From CADEDV01 sp964596345 (GTDB taxonomy: Bacteria; Bacteroidota; Bacteroidia; Chitinophagales; Chitinophagaceae): DNA of 64,000 nt. The DNA is taken from positions 434,001 through 498,000 of the forward strand of contig CAZQSZ010000002.1 in the NCBI GenBank assembly GCA_964596345.1, given 5' to 3'. Positions 24,637 through 34,100 of the stretch are shown piece by piece (the first letter of the stretch is position 1; each line of letters opens with the position of its first letter). The translations under genes were made by a program, and so were the position numbers. Below the pieces are notes generated by a model. That model searched no databases and had not been told where the DNA came from. It worked only from the letters and a program-made list of their open reading frames with translations.

Positions 24637-24676
24637 ATATAACAATTAAGAAAGCAAAAATTAACTTTTGACCAAT

Positions 24677-25225
24677 ATGGCGACATTAACAGACACAATA
24701 GAAATACCAACTATTCAATATGGCAAGGACGGAAACTTAATTATAAGCCCATCATCAACTTCTTCACAAAACGACTTTGACTTTTATGTAGGCAGGTGGA
24801 CAGTAAAAAATAAAAAACTAAAATCAAGATTGAACAACTGCACTGAGTGGCTTGAATTTGACACCACTGTTAAAATGTTTAAGGTTCTAAATGGCTTTGG
24901 TAACATTGACAATATATATGCAAATTTTGACAACAAACCCTTTGAAGGAATGTCAGTAAGATTTTTTACCCCAGAAACAAAACTATGGAGCATTCATTGG
25001 GCGGACACAAATACGCTTCAACTTGACAAACCAACTATAGGTTCATTTGATAAAGATTTTGGACATTTTTTTACCAACGACACAATAGACGGAAAAAACG
25101 TTTTAATTGTATATCGTTGGGATATTAGAAATAAAGAAAAACCAATTTGGAGTCAGGCATTTTCGGCAGACAATGGAAAAAATTGGGAATGGAATTGGTA
25201 TATGAATTTTACAAAAGCAGATTAA
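24677..25225 (+). CDS. DUF1579-like hypothetical protein
   Basis: 182 residues from ATG 24677 (a TTG three codons upstream is less likely). It opens MATLTDTIEIPTIQYGKDGN and then has FDFYVGRWTVKNKKLKSRLN, a C-x-EW-x-F strand, MSVRFFTPETKLWSIHWADT, and IWSQAFSADNGKNWEWNWYM near the end, a Trp-rich lipocalin-like family met in Bacteroidota. No signal peptide, so cytoplasmic. Single gene between attC-like sites G and H, same direction as the other array genes. Confidence 0.65.
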   Translation: MATLTDTIEIPTIQYGKDGNLIISPSSTSSQNDFDFYVGRWTVKNKKLKSRLNNCTEWLEFDTTVKMFKVLNGFGNIDNIYANFDNKPFEGMSVRFFTPETKLWSIHWADTNTLQLDKPTIGSFDKDFGHFFTNDTIDGKNVLIVYRWDIRNKEKPIWSQAFSADNGKNWEWNWYMNFTKAD

Positions 25226-25233
25226 TAAACCTG

Positions 25234-25276
25234 CCACCAACATACGAGGCGGTTTGGCAAAATGGCGGGGACGAAT
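25234..25276. repeat. attC-like half-site H
   Basis: CCACCAAC (25234-25241), then GGTTTGGCAAAATGGCGGGG (25251-25270) followed by ACGAAT. The same arm stands in site G (24456-24480) with only a one-base substitution and a one-base gap. No complementary right half is found before the AraC gene. It lies 8 bases after the stop of the preceding gene and marks the right end of the array. Confidence 0.45.
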
Positions 25277-25380
25277 GTATGCAACTCTAAACGGACAGAC
25301 AATGAAACCAAACAACCGGGACACTATAACCAATAGAACCGCTTCATCCACCACGAAATTTAAATCCTAACTTTGAAAAG

Positions 25381-26211
25381 ATGAATCAACTTTTCAAAAT
25401 ATTTCAAGTGGACGAAGCAGAAGCGACCAAAATCAATGCTTCGCCTGATGAACCCCACAAGCATGATTTTGAAGAATTGATTATCGGCATTGAAGGTAAA
25501 CTGGAACACTTTATTGATTTCAAGTCCACAACGCTTGATGCTCCTCTTGTAAGCTTTGTAACTAAAGGAAAGGTTCACCGAGTAATTCCGAAATTGGACA
25601 ACGGCAGATGCAATATGTGGGCAATCCGGTTTAAAAGCGAATTTATTCCCGAAACAACATTTCAGCTTTACTCCCTATATCATGACCATGCAACTCTAAA
25701 AATGCAAAGTGGTGAATGTTTTGACCGCCTGGTTACTCTCTGCAAAATAATGAACGCCGAAATGCAGCAGGAAAACTCTGACCTAAGCGTTGTGCGGCAT
25801 CTACTAAGTGCCTTATTTACCATGATTGAATCGGAAAGAAAGAAAACTAAAACAGATGCCAACAGTGTTAACAAAACTCAGAATACTACTTTTAAAAACT
25901 TCCTTGCCATTCTTGAAGAAAATTTTCATCGGTCTGAAGGAGTTGAATTTTATGCTGAAAAGCTTTTCATGTCTTCAAGAAACCTGAATACGATTTGTCA
26001 GAATATCTTGCAAAAAAGTGTTTCCGAGATTATTGAGACAAGAAAACTCATTGAAGCCAAAAACCTCTTAATCAACTCCGACAAATCCATATCTGAAATA
26101 GGTTTTGATTTGGGCTACAACGAAAAAACCTATTTCACCAGTGTGTTCAAAAAGAAATCAGGACAAACACCAACTGAGTTTCGTGAAGAAATGCGGAAAC
26201 TGGTTTCCTAA
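25381..26211 (+). CDS. AraC-family regulator
   Basis: 276 residues: an N-terminal cupin-like sensing domain (HKHDFEELIIGIEGKLEHFI...VSFVTKGKVHRVIP) and a C-terminal double HTH. The first HTH is FYAEKLFMSSRNLNTICQNI and the second SISEIGFDLGYNEKTYFTSV, then FKKKSGQTPTEFRE, the AraC signature. It probably activates the two promoters that follow, which share an identical upstream element: the first begins immediately at this gene's stop (26210), the second before the YceI gene (26966). Ligand unknown. Confidence 0.93.
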   Translation: MNQLFKIFQVDEAEATKINASPDEPHKHDFEELIIGIEGKLEHFIDFKSTTLDAPLVSFVTKGKVHRVIPKLDNGRCNMWAIRFKSEFIPETTFQLYSLYHDHATLKMQSGECFDRLVTLCKIMNAEMQQENSDLSVVRHLLSALFTMIESERKKTKTDANSVNKTQNTTFKNFLAILEENFHRSEGVEFYAEKLFMSSRNLNTICQNILQKSVSEIIETRKLIEAKNLLINSDKSISEIGFDLGYNEKTYFTSVFKKKSGQTPTEFREEMRKLVS

Positions 26212-26270
26212 AATCACAACACTTCTTCCGATTAGTATTACCATCCGCTTTATAAATCAGGGCATCTTTG
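26210..26270 (+). promoter_or_regulatory. AraC-associated promoter 1
   Basis: AAAATCACAACACTTC then TTCCGA (26210-26231), then CATCTTTG at 26263-26270, a near-consensus -7 box. The same 22 bases stand at 26966-26987, also exactly 53 bases before CATCTTTG. In this copy the inverted repeat AACACTT-N8-AAGTGTT is degenerate on the right (TAGTATT). Confidence 0.6.
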
Positions 26271-26296
26271 CAGTAAAAATCAAAAAAATCTTCAAA

Positions 26297-26890
26297 ATGA
26301 AAAATTTATTCAAACCAGTTACAGTAGTTGCATCAATTGTATTAATTGCAACCATTGCAACATTTACAAGTTGCACCAGCAACGGTAATGCCTCAGACCT
26401 TCAGGCAAAGGTTGATTCCTTACAAAATGAATTAAAGCAATTTACTGAGGAAAAGGCAACTACCAACCAACGCCTTTTATCCTTTGATTCATTAGACTAT
26501 GAATTTTACAGCAATCAAAAATGGGACAAGTTTAATCACAGCCATGCAGACAATATCAAAGTGTATTATCCTGACGGAACAGTAACAGTGGGCTTGTATC
26601 CCAACCATATTGATATGCTCACTCCCATGTTTGCCTTTGCTCCGGATACAAAAATTAAAGAACATCCTGTAAGATTTGGAAGCGGAGACTGGACAACTGT
26701 TATCGGAGTAATGGAAGGAACGTTTTCTAAACCTATGCCTATTGGCAATGGTAAAACCATTCCGCCAACCGGAAAAAAATTCAAGTTGAGCATGTCAACA
26801 ATCGGGCATTGGAAAGATGGAAAGATGATTGAAGAATATTTATTCTGGGACAATCAATCGTTTATGAAACAAATCGGATTAAGTCAATAA
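26297..26890 (+). CDS. SnoaL-like lipoprotein
   Basis: I start at ATG 26297 (MKNLFKPVTVVASIVLIATI) because it gives a lipoprotein signal with lipobox TFTSC; the longer frame overlaps the AraC gene. The 197-residue product has a short coiled coil (DLQAKVDSLQNELKQFTEEK), then a SnoaL/ester-cyclase-like domain: FDSLDYEFYSNQKWDKFNHS, VKYYPDG-type strand, WTTVIGVMEGTFSKPMPIGN, and a GHWKDGKMIEEYLFWDNQSF ending. Function unknown. The first gene after the AraC regulator, followed by a terminator. Confidence 0.8.
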   Translation: MKNLFKPVTVVASIVLIATIATFTSCTSNGNASDLQAKVDSLQNELKQFTEEKATTNQRLLSFDSLDYEFYSNQKWDKFNHSHADNIKVYYPDGTVTVGLYPNHIDMLTPMFAFAPDTKIKEHPVRFGSGDWTTVIGVMEGTFSKPMPIGNGKTIPPTGKKFKLSMSTIGHWKDGKMIEEYLFWDNQSFMKQIGLSQ

Positions 26891-26911
26891 TACTTTCAAA
26901 CTATTTTATAC

Positions 26912-26945
26912 AAAGGAAGTGCAGGAAATTGTACTTCTTTTTTTT
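26912..26945 (+). terminator. Intrinsic terminator
   Basis: AAGGAAGTGC pairs with GTACTTCTTT across an 8-base loop and is followed by an uninterrupted T run to 26945. It lies 22 bases after the SnoaL-like gene and separates it from the YceI transcript, which has its own promoter. Confidence 0.7.
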
Positions 26946-26965
26946 GCTAGCTGATTTTAGTTCCC

Positions 26966-27026
26966 AAAATCACAACACTTCTTCCGAAAAGTGTTACCCC
27001 TTGCCCTTGATATGTCCGCATCTTTG
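26966..27026 (+). promoter_or_regulatory. AraC-associated promoter 2
   Basis: Same 22-base element as at 26210 (26966-26987), here with a perfect inverted repeat AACACTT (26974-26980) / AAGTGTT (26989-26995). The -7 box CATCTTTG is at 27019-27026, 39 bases before the YceI start codon. The fixed 53-base distance in both copies suggests a bound activator at a set position. Confidence 0.65.
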
Positions 27027-27064
27027 TATCACAAATTTTAAACAACACTAAAAATATTTCAAAA

Positions 27065-27607
27065 ATGGAAACAGCAACAAAAACAACAGCAAAATGGGTT
27101 TTAGACCCGGTACACAGTGAACTTACTTTTAAAGTAAAGCACATGATGATTACCAATGTGAAAGGTGAGTTCAAAAACTTTTCAATTGAAGTGGACGGTG
27201 ATGATATTTTTAAGTCACCTCTCATTGTTAACGTTGACGCATCATCCATCAACACTAACAGCGACCAAAGGGAGGCACACTTGAAATCAGCCGATTTCTT
27301 TGATGTAGAAAATCACAAAGAACTTATCTTTAAAAGCACATCGTTCAAGCAAACTGGTGATGATGAATACGAATTGAAGGGTTTGCTCACTATCAAAGGC
27401 ATCAGCAAAGAAGTATCATTAGAGGTAGAGTTTGGCGGTATCAACAAAGACCCCTGGGGCAATGAGAAAGCTGGTTTTTCCTTCAAAGGAAAAATTAGTC
27501 GCAAAGATTGGAGCTTAAACTGGAATGCTGCTTTGGAAACAGGCGGTGTTTTAGTGAGTGATGAAGTGAAAATTTTCGGTGAAGTTCAATTTGTAAAGCA
27601 ATCTTAA
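27065..27607 (+). CDS. YceI-family protein
   Basis: 180 residues covering the whole YceI lipocalin-like domain: WVLDPVHSELTFKVKHMMIT, NVKGEFKNFSIEVDG, INTNSDQREAHLKSADFFDV, then FKGKISRKDWSLNWNAALET and LVSDEVKIFGEVQFVK. YceI proteins bind long-chain isoprenoid or fatty amide ligands. There is no signal peptide, so unlike E. coli YceI this one is cytoplasmic. First gene of a compact run (YceI, SDR, DODA-type, TRIC-like) with gaps of 8-20 bases, under the second AraC-associated promoter. Confidence 0.93.
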   Translation: METATKTTAKWVLDPVHSELTFKVKHMMITNVKGEFKNFSIEVDGDDIFKSPLIVNVDASSINTNSDQREAHLKSADFFDVENHKELIFKSTSFKQTGDDEYELKGLLTIKGISKEVSLEVEFGGINKDPWGNEKAGFSFKGKISRKDWSLNWNAALETGGVLVSDEVKIFGEVQFVKQS

Positions 27608-27618
27608 TACAAAATAGT

Positions 27619-28401
27619 ATGAAAAATAAAGTAATCATTATCACAGGAGCTGCAATGGGACTTGGATATGCAGCAGCAAAAGAATTTGCATCAAAAGGAG
27701 CCAACCTTGTGTTGGTTGACTACAATGACAAAAGTTTGAATGATGCCAAAGCGGAACTGAGTAAGGAGTTTCCCGATGTGAAAATCATCACAGTTGTGGC
27801 TGATGTTTCAAAAGAAGAAGCTGTGAAAAACTATGTTGATGAATCCGTAAAGGCATTTGGCAGAATTGACGGACTTTACAACAATGCAGGTATAGAAGGA
27901 AAGCAGGCAAGCATCACCGAGTATGATGTGAATATTTTCAAAAAAGTAATTGACATTAACTTGATGGGTGTCTACTACGGAATGCGTTATGTAATTCCTG
28001 TGATGCAAAAACAAAAGTTTGGACGCATAGTGAATGTGGCATCGGTTGGCGGTATTCGTGGTGTGTTGAATCAAATGCCTTATGTGGCAAGCAAACATGC
28101 AGTTTCGGGTATGACAAAAAATGCTGCATTGGAATATGGCAGAGATGGAATACTAACCAATGCCATTGCACCGGGTGCGATTCTTACTCCAATGGTTGCC
28201 GAAGCATTCAAACAGGTTAATCCTGCTGACCCTAAAGCGGCTGAAACCGAATATGCTCAACGCAATCCTACCAAACGCCTGGGACAACCGAATGAGGTAG
28301 CCAAACTGGTTTCTTTTCTTCTAAGCGAGGAAAACGGTTATGTAAGCGGACAAACCATCGCAATTGATGGGGGAGAATCAAATATCTATGGTAACTCATA
28401 A
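27619..28401 (+). CDS. SDR-family oxidoreductase
   Basis: 260 residues of a classical short-chain dehydrogenase: the cofactor motif TGAAMGLGYAAAKEF at the N-terminus, the NNAG motif in LYNNAGIEG, catalytic Ser in NVASVGG, and YVASKHA with the Tyr and Lys. The C-terminal VSGQTIAIDGGES is typical. The acidic residue after the second strand (VLVDYND) suggests preference for NAD(H). Substrate unknown. Second gene of the YceI operon. Confidence 0.93.
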   Translation: MKNKVIIITGAAMGLGYAAAKEFASKGANLVLVDYNDKSLNDAKAELSKEFPDVKIITVVADVSKEEAVKNYVDESVKAFGRIDGLYNNAGIEGKQASITEYDVNIFKKVIDINLMGVYYGMRYVIPVMQKQKFGRIVNVASVGGIRGVLNQMPYVASKHAVSGMTKNAALEYGRDGILTNAIAPGAILTPMVAEAFKQVNPADPKAAETEYAQRNPTKRLGQPNEVAKLVSFLLSEENGYVSGQTIAIDGGESNIYGNS

Positions 28402-28409
28402 ATACCGTC

Positions 28410-29294
28410 ATGGACAGAATTACATTTTTAAAATCACTGGCAGTATTGCCATTAGCAGGAGCAGCAATGAAACTGAATGAATTAAGTAAAATAACAGAAC
28501 CTTTGAGTAACACAGCTAAAATGCCCGTGTTATTCCTTGGTCATGGCAGTCCTATGAATGCCATTGCAGAAAATGAATTTGTAACCGGGTTCAGAAATAT
28601 TGCAAAGGAAATTCCTAAGCCCAATGCAATTTTATGTGTGTCGGCACATTGGGAAACAAAAGGAACTTTTGTAACAGCAATGGAAAAGCCAATCACCATT
28701 CACGACTTTGGCGGATTCCCTAAAGAACTTTTTGAAGTGCAATATCCGGCACCCGGCAACCCTGACTTAGCAAAAGAAACAAAAGAACTAATTAAGAAAA
28801 CTAATGTGGGGCTTGATGAAAAATGGGGGCTTGACCACGGTGCCTGGAGTGTTATCAAACATCTTTATCCCAATGCTGATGTGCCGGTTATACAAATGAG
28901 TTTGGATTACACTCAAACCCCGCAATATCATTATGAGTTAGCCAAAGAACTTTCAGCTCTTCGGGAAAAGGGCGTTTTAATAATCGGCAGCGGGAATATG
29001 GTTCATAACCTTGGCTTAGTTGCCTGGGATAAATTAAACACTGATGATTATGGATACGATTGGGCATTAGAAGCAAAAGAAAAAATGAATAAACATATTT
29101 TGAATGGTGACCACCAGCAACTAATAAATTACAAATCACAGGGCAAGGCATTTGCTTTGGCTATTCCATCACCCGACCACTATCTTCCTTTGCTTTATAC
29201 ACTGGCACTAAAGGAAGAAAACGAGAAGGTGAGTTTGTTTAATGACAAAGCCGTTGGCGGCTCTTTAACAATGACTTCAGTAAAAATTGGGTAA
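28410..29294 (+). CDS. DODA-type extradiol dioxygenase (YgiD-like)
   Basis: 294 residues. After an N-terminal hydrophobic leader (LKSLAVLPLAGAAMKLNEL) comes a class III extradiol dioxygenase domain of the 4,5-DOPA dioxygenase/YgiD type: PVLFLGHGSPMNAI, CVSAHWETKGTFV, WGLDHGAWSVIKHLYP, VIQMSLDY, IGSGNMVHNLG, and SPDHYLPLLY. The His residues in HGSP, AHWE and DHG fit the metal ligands and catalytic His of the family. It would open catechol-like rings. The leader, absent in cytoplasmic YgiD, suggests export. Third gene of the operon. Confidence 0.9.
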   Translation: MDRITFLKSLAVLPLAGAAMKLNELSKITEPLSNTAKMPVLFLGHGSPMNAIAENEFVTGFRNIAKEIPKPNAILCVSAHWETKGTFVTAMEKPITIHDFGGFPKELFEVQYPAPGNPDLAKETKELIKKTNVGLDEKWGLDHGAWSVIKHLYPNADVPVIQMSLDYTQTPQYHYELAKELSALREKGVLIIGSGNMVHNLGLVAWDKLNTDDYGYDWALEAKEKMNKHILNGDHQQLINYKSQGKAFALAIPSPDHYLPLLYTLALKEENEKVSLFNDKAVGGSLTMTSVKIG

Positions 29295-29314
29295 GGCTAT
29301 CAAACAAAAGTGAT

Positions 29315-29947
29315 TTGGAAATAAACTTTACCATACTATTAGATTTACTCGGCACATTTGCTTTCGCAATAAGTGGCATCAGATTAGCATCAGGCAAGCA
29401 AATTGACTGGTTTGGAGCTTACATAATTGGTTTAGTAACCGCCATTGGTGGAGGAACGTTGAGAGATTTACTTCTTGACGTAACTCCATTTTGGATGACA
29501 GATGCCAAATACTTTCTGACAACAGGAGTTGCGCTGTTTGCCACGTTGTTATTTAAAGACAAAATGTTTAAATGGGGCAGCACTTTGTTTTTGTTCGACA
29601 CAATAGGTCTTGGGTTGTTTACAGTAGTTGGACTAACTAAAAGCCTTGATACCGGACTTCCCATTTGGGTTTGTATTGTCATGGGAACAATCACGGGGTC
29701 AGTGGGAGGTGTGGTTAGGGATGTATTGCTAAACGAAGTACCTTTAGTTTTTCAAAAAGATATTTACGCCCTTACCAGTGTTGCCGGTGGTGGAGTATAT
29801 TTCCTTTGTAGTTACTTTCACTTGCCAACAGGGATTACAGAAACAACTACAGCTTTAACTGTAATTGTATTTCGTTTGATAGCCGTTAAGTTTCACATTC
29901 ATTTGCCGCAATTACAACCGTTAAGCAGTAAATCGAATAATGAATAA
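29315..29947 (+). CDS. Trimeric intracellular cation channel (TRIC)/YadS-like membrane protein
   Basis: 210 residues with seven hydrophobic helices in two repeated halves, as in the UPF0126/YadS family now known as bacterial TRIC channels. The marks are FAFAISGIRLASGKQIDWFG, then VTAIGGGTLRDLLLD in the first half and MGTITGSVGGVVRDVLLNEV in the second; the repeated GGG.LRD/GGVVRD motif is diagnostic. No ATG is in frame, so the TTG at 29315 is the likely start. It follows the dioxygenase gene after 20 bases and is the last gene of the run. Confidence 0.9.
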   Translation: MEINFTILLDLLGTFAFAISGIRLASGKQIDWFGAYIIGLVTAIGGGTLRDLLLDVTPFWMTDAKYFLTTGVALFATLLFKDKMFKWGSTLFLFDTIGLGLFTVVGLTKSLDTGLPIWVCIVMGTITGSVGGVVRDVLLNEVPLVFQKDIYALTSVAGGGVYFLCSYFHLPTGITETTTALTVIVFRLIAVKFHIHLPQLQPLSSKSNNE

Positions 29948-30120
29948 ATAGGCTTTCGTACTGGCCTAAGTGGACTACGGTATGCCAGCACAGCAGAAAG
30001 CAATAGATGTTAACAATAATTGTATCGTGCTATTCTGCCAATGACAGATACTATAAAATACGACCTCAAACAGCAGCCCTACCGGTAAAAGTGCAAACTT
30101 TCAATTGGCTGACAAGAAAA

Positions 30121-30453
30121 TTATCCCAATACAACTTTTCTATGCTTTTGACCCCAGGCGACAATTGCACCAATTAAAGGCTCTAATGTTTCTCCGTGTT
30201 TTGTAAGACTATAAACGACTGACACAGCACTTGTAGCATCAACATCACGACTGACAAGTTTATTCATTTCCAAATACTTTAATTCTTTTGTCAATGTTCG
30301 TGGTGTGACACTTCCTAAATCTCTTTTTAATTCATTAAAACGTTTTTCTTTATCGCAAAGGCTTGCCAAAATTGCCCCACGCCACCTACCACCAATTATA
30401 TCAACAACATCCTGCACATCTCTTAACTGAACCTGTTTTTGTTTATTTCTCAT
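30121..30453 (-). CDS. HxlR-family regulator
   Basis: 110 residues: VVDIIGGRWRGAILASLCDK, FNELKRDLGSVTPRTLTKEL, LVSRDVDATSAVSVVYSLTK and ETLEPLIGAIVAWGQKH, a full HxlR winged helix. Unlike the HxlR at 22456 it lacks an N-terminal Cys. It is divergent from the DUF4345 gene at 30610, and the space between holds a 21-base dyad and -7 boxes on both strands, so it probably controls both genes. Confidence 0.92.
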   Translation of the reverse strand: MRNKQKQVQLRDVQDVVDIIGGRWRGAILASLCDKEKRFNELKRDLGSVTPRTLTKELKYLEMNKLVSRDVDATSAVSVVYSLTKHGETLEPLIGAIVAWGQKHRKVVLG

Positions 30454-30499
30454 TACTTTTTGTTTAAAGTGGTATACTAAAAGATAGCGGTATTTTTTG

Positions 30500-30538
30500 C
30501 AAATGTAGTATCAAAAATATACTACTTATTTATATTTG
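30500..30538. promoter_or_regulatory. Operator and divergent -7 boxes for HxlR/DUF4345
   Basis: GTAGTAT-N7-ATACTAC at 30505-30525, a perfect seven-base dyad. On the minus strand TACATTTG (30507-30500) overlaps its left arm, and on the plus strand TATATTTG (30531-30538) starts five bases after its right arm. A bound repressor would cover both promoters. Confidence 0.65.
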
Positions 30539-30609
30539 ATAATTGGTTTTTAAAACTTAAAAGCCCACCGAAAGTCTAAATTGAATACTCACAAAAAAAA
30601 AATACTAAA

Positions 30610-31014
30610 ATGGTCAACCAAAATTTAGCAAGCAAAGCAGGGATTCCAACACCAATAAAAATATTCACTTGGGTATTAATTTGTGCCGGCTGCTTTTTCT
30701 TTTATGTTTACACTTTCAATCCGGTTATCAGTTTTCCAAATGCAAACTTGGACAGTTATTCAGCCAAAATGGGTTTTGCAAGTACAGGGGTAAGAATATT
30801 AGGAAGCGTATTAGCCCTTTTAATTTCTGTTCTTGCAAACAATCCCCGTTGGTTATTTATTACTCTAATTTCAAGAGTATTCATTGAATTGGGTGACGTT
30901 GTTGTTGGACTTAAGTTTGACGGAGTAACTGCTAATACATTTTCTTTAGCAGTTTTAGCAGGACTTGAAATTTGGGCTGTATTAAGGCTTTGGAGAGTAA
31001 TCAGAGCAAGTTAA
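30610..31014 (+). CDS. DUF4345-like four-helix membrane protein
   Basis: 134 residues with four hydrophobic helices (about 18-38, 55-78, 82-100, 108-130). SAKMGFASTGVRILGSVLAL, then RWLFITLISRVFIELGDVVV and AVLAGLEIWAVLRLWR, fit the DUF4345 family of small membrane proteins of unknown function. Divergent from an HxlR regulator with a shared operator, so expression is probably repressed by it. Confidence 0.7.
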   Translation: MVNQNLASKAGIPTPIKIFTWVLICAGCFFFYVYTFNPVISFPNANLDSYSAKMGFASTGVRILGSVLALLISVLANNPRWLFITLISRVFIELGDVVVGLKFDGVTANTFSLAVLAGLEIWAVLRLWRVIRAS

Positions 31015-31120
31015 CAACAAAAAATACGATACATTAGTACCATGGCAAAAAAAGCTGCTGGTTATCTTAACTGTATGTAAATAAGTGGGATGACTTCTTT
31101 CTAAACTAAGGTGTTGATAG

Positions 31121-34100
31121 CTATATGCTCACACCTTTCGCTCTTCCTTCATTCACTTGTTTTTTCGGCAGCAACGATTTCTCGATTTTTACAACCGGAG
31201 CTTCTTTAGTATCAAACACATTTTCTGCAGTAACATCAGCCTGCTTCATCTGCTTCTCCTGTATTTTCAGTGTAATCTCTCTTTCCAATTTCGAAACATC
31301 TTTCTTCAATTGCCCCAATTCATCTTCCTTATCAAAACCCTTTGCCACTATCTTTTCCAGCATCGGAATATTTTGTTCCAGTTCCTGCAATGCATTTTGA
31401 TATTTTTCTTTCAGATTTTCTACCCGGTCTATCGCATTTAAAAAATACCGGGCGGCAAGCTTGGGGTTATCAATATTGATATGCCCCTGGTTCCAGGAAT
31501 ATTTTATGCCTGTTTGTTTACTTTCTGCATAAAAAACATTATTGTACTTATATTCAAATAAGCCTTTGTCTTCGTAAGTCTCTTTTTGGCGGCGGATGTA
31601 TAAATCAAAACCATAGAGTTCACCGACTCTTTTATTGTCGTCTTCGCCAATACCAGGCTTCCATGTTGCGTAAAGGCGGATTAAATGAATGCCTGTTGCT
31701 TCGGCATCTGTGTTGCTCAAACCTTCAAGGTGAATGGGATTGATTTTTATCCCTTCTTTATCATACTGCAACTGGCTTTTGTATTGTTTTTCATCTATAC
31801 TCAGCTTCTCCAATGTTTCCAATGTTTTACCTTTTTCCTCCTGCAGATTTTCTAATTTAAACCTCGACCGGAATATTTCTTTGTGGTGAGCATTGCGTAA
31901 ACTTTCCAATACGGCTATCTTCTTTTCCATTTTCGATTTTTCCAACAGCGTTGTATCGCCCGATAAAATGGCAATGTATTCAGAAAAGTTCATGCCGCTT
32001 TTTTCATCAATACTTCCTTCATCAATGGTTCTTACATTCAGCTCACAATTTTTCATCTGGCTGATGAAGGTTTGCTTATTCTTCAGCAAGTTGAATTTGT
32101 AATTATCCAATGATTGTTCAACAGCATAAATAAAGTTCTTCACCTTGTTATTGTAGAATTCCTTTGCAATAATATTCCCCTGCCTTGCACCACGGCCATC
32201 CCTTTGTTCCAGTTCTGAAGGTTTCCATGGAATATCGAGATGGTGCATAGCCACTACTTTTGCTTGTACATTCAGTCCGGTTCCTGCTTTTTCTGTGCTT
32301 CCCAATAAAATTCTGATGTCACCATTATTCATTTTGCGAAATAGTTCCGGCTTTTGCTTGTCTGTCCAGTCGTGTATAAAAGTGATATGCTGAGAAGCTA
32401 TTTTAAAATCATTAATGAGTTTATCCTTGATGGTATCGTAAATATTAAATTCATTGGGTTTGGGTGTACCAATATCACAAAACAAAATTTGTGTACCCTT
32501 GTGGCCTTTACTTTGCTCATAAATCTCAGCTACTTTTCTTGCACAAACATTTACTTTATTGTTTGGGTGGTCGCTGTATTTGCCAGAATCAATCAGGCGC
32601 ATATCTGCCGCCATCTTTTTAGCATAGTTGGTAGCAATCAGCATACGGCCTTTATCTTCTTCATCGGTCAATCTTGGCCTGCCGATTAATTCACCATCAC
32701 CTGTTTTAGCAAACTGCATCAGCAGTTTTGTAAATTCCTGTTGCTCCGGTGTGGGTGGGATGTTGACTAACTGTTCATCAATTTCAGGTTTATCTAAATT
32801 GATATGCCTTGCCGTTTTATAATCCGTAATCTCATTATAGAACAATGCCAGTTCCGGTACTTTTATAAAATGCCTGAACCGTTCTTTGGCAATAATTTCA
32901 TTGGTAACAGAAAATTCAAAGTCGGTTGTTTTCTTTGCAAACACTGCTGCCCAGGCATCAAAGTTTTCTATACGCTGCCGTTCCATTTCTTTTGGCCGCA
33001 GGTATTTAAACAGCAGGTACATTTCGGTAAGACTATTTGAAATAGGTGTACCAGAAAGAAACGTAACACAGAGGTCGCTGTTAAATCTTGTTTGCAGTTC
33101 CCGTACAGCAAACAGCATATTCAATGCTTTTTGACTGCCTTCTTTATTGCCAAGTCCGGCAACCCTGTCATGCCTTGTGGTGTAAGTAAGGTTTTTAAAT
33201 TTGTGGGCTTCATCTACAAATAAGTGGTCAACACCTAAATCCCGAAAGTTGATACCGGCATCTTTCTTTTCTTCAATATTCTTTCTTAATTCCTGCAACT
33301 TAACACCCAAATTTGTTTTGCGAATCTCCAGCCCCTTCAGCATTCGCCGTGAAATTTCGCCGCCCATATCTTTTATGGTATGCAAATCCCTTTCTACATT
33401 ATCCAATTCAGCTTCTATAATCTGTTTTTGTATTTCAGGGCTTTGGGGAATTTTACCAAACTGGTCATGCGTTAGAATAATGCAATCCCAATTGTTATTT
33501 TTTATTTCATTAAACAGCCGCATCCGTTTTGCAGGAGTAAAATCATTTTCATCAGGTGCCAATATTCTGGCATTGGGATAGGCTTTACGATAGGTGTCTG
33601 CAATTTGCCGTACATTGGCTTTTAATGCCAGCATCATGGGTTTATTGACTATGTGCAGCCGCTTCATTTCGTTGGCAGCTACCACCATCGTTAATGTTTT
33701 GCCAAGACCCACTTCATGGTCTATCAATGCACCACGGTTTTGTACTATTCTCCAAACAGAGTTTTTTTGAGAACTGTATAAGTCTTCAATAGCTAATCTT
33801 TTTTTATCCAAACCCGGAAACTGCAAATGGCTGCCATCATATTCTCTCAACACATAGCAGTTGAAAGTATCATTATACAGCGTTTCTAATTCTTTCTTAT
33901 CGCCATCAGGTAATTTTTTCAGCCAACCAATAAAATTATTGCGGATAGATTCAATTTTTTGATGTGCCAATTGTATGGCTTCGCTATCAGGCACTCTCAC
34001 AGCTTTATCGCCGCTTCCAATTTCATAGGTGTAAAACGGAGTTGTGTTTTCTAAAGCATACTCCAATAACGAATCGCCATAAGTAGTTTTTCCGCTTTTG

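Noticed and set aside
24425..24649. 74-codon plus-strand frame between the DsbA-like and DUF1579-like genes
   Set aside because: It spans the left arm and centre of attC-like site G, starts inside the DsbA-like gene, and its arm sequence is shared with site H; it is palindrome, not gene.
29948..30120. Possible gene between the TRIC-like and HxlR genes
   Set aside because: No frame of useful length, and no terminator or dyad strong enough to report.
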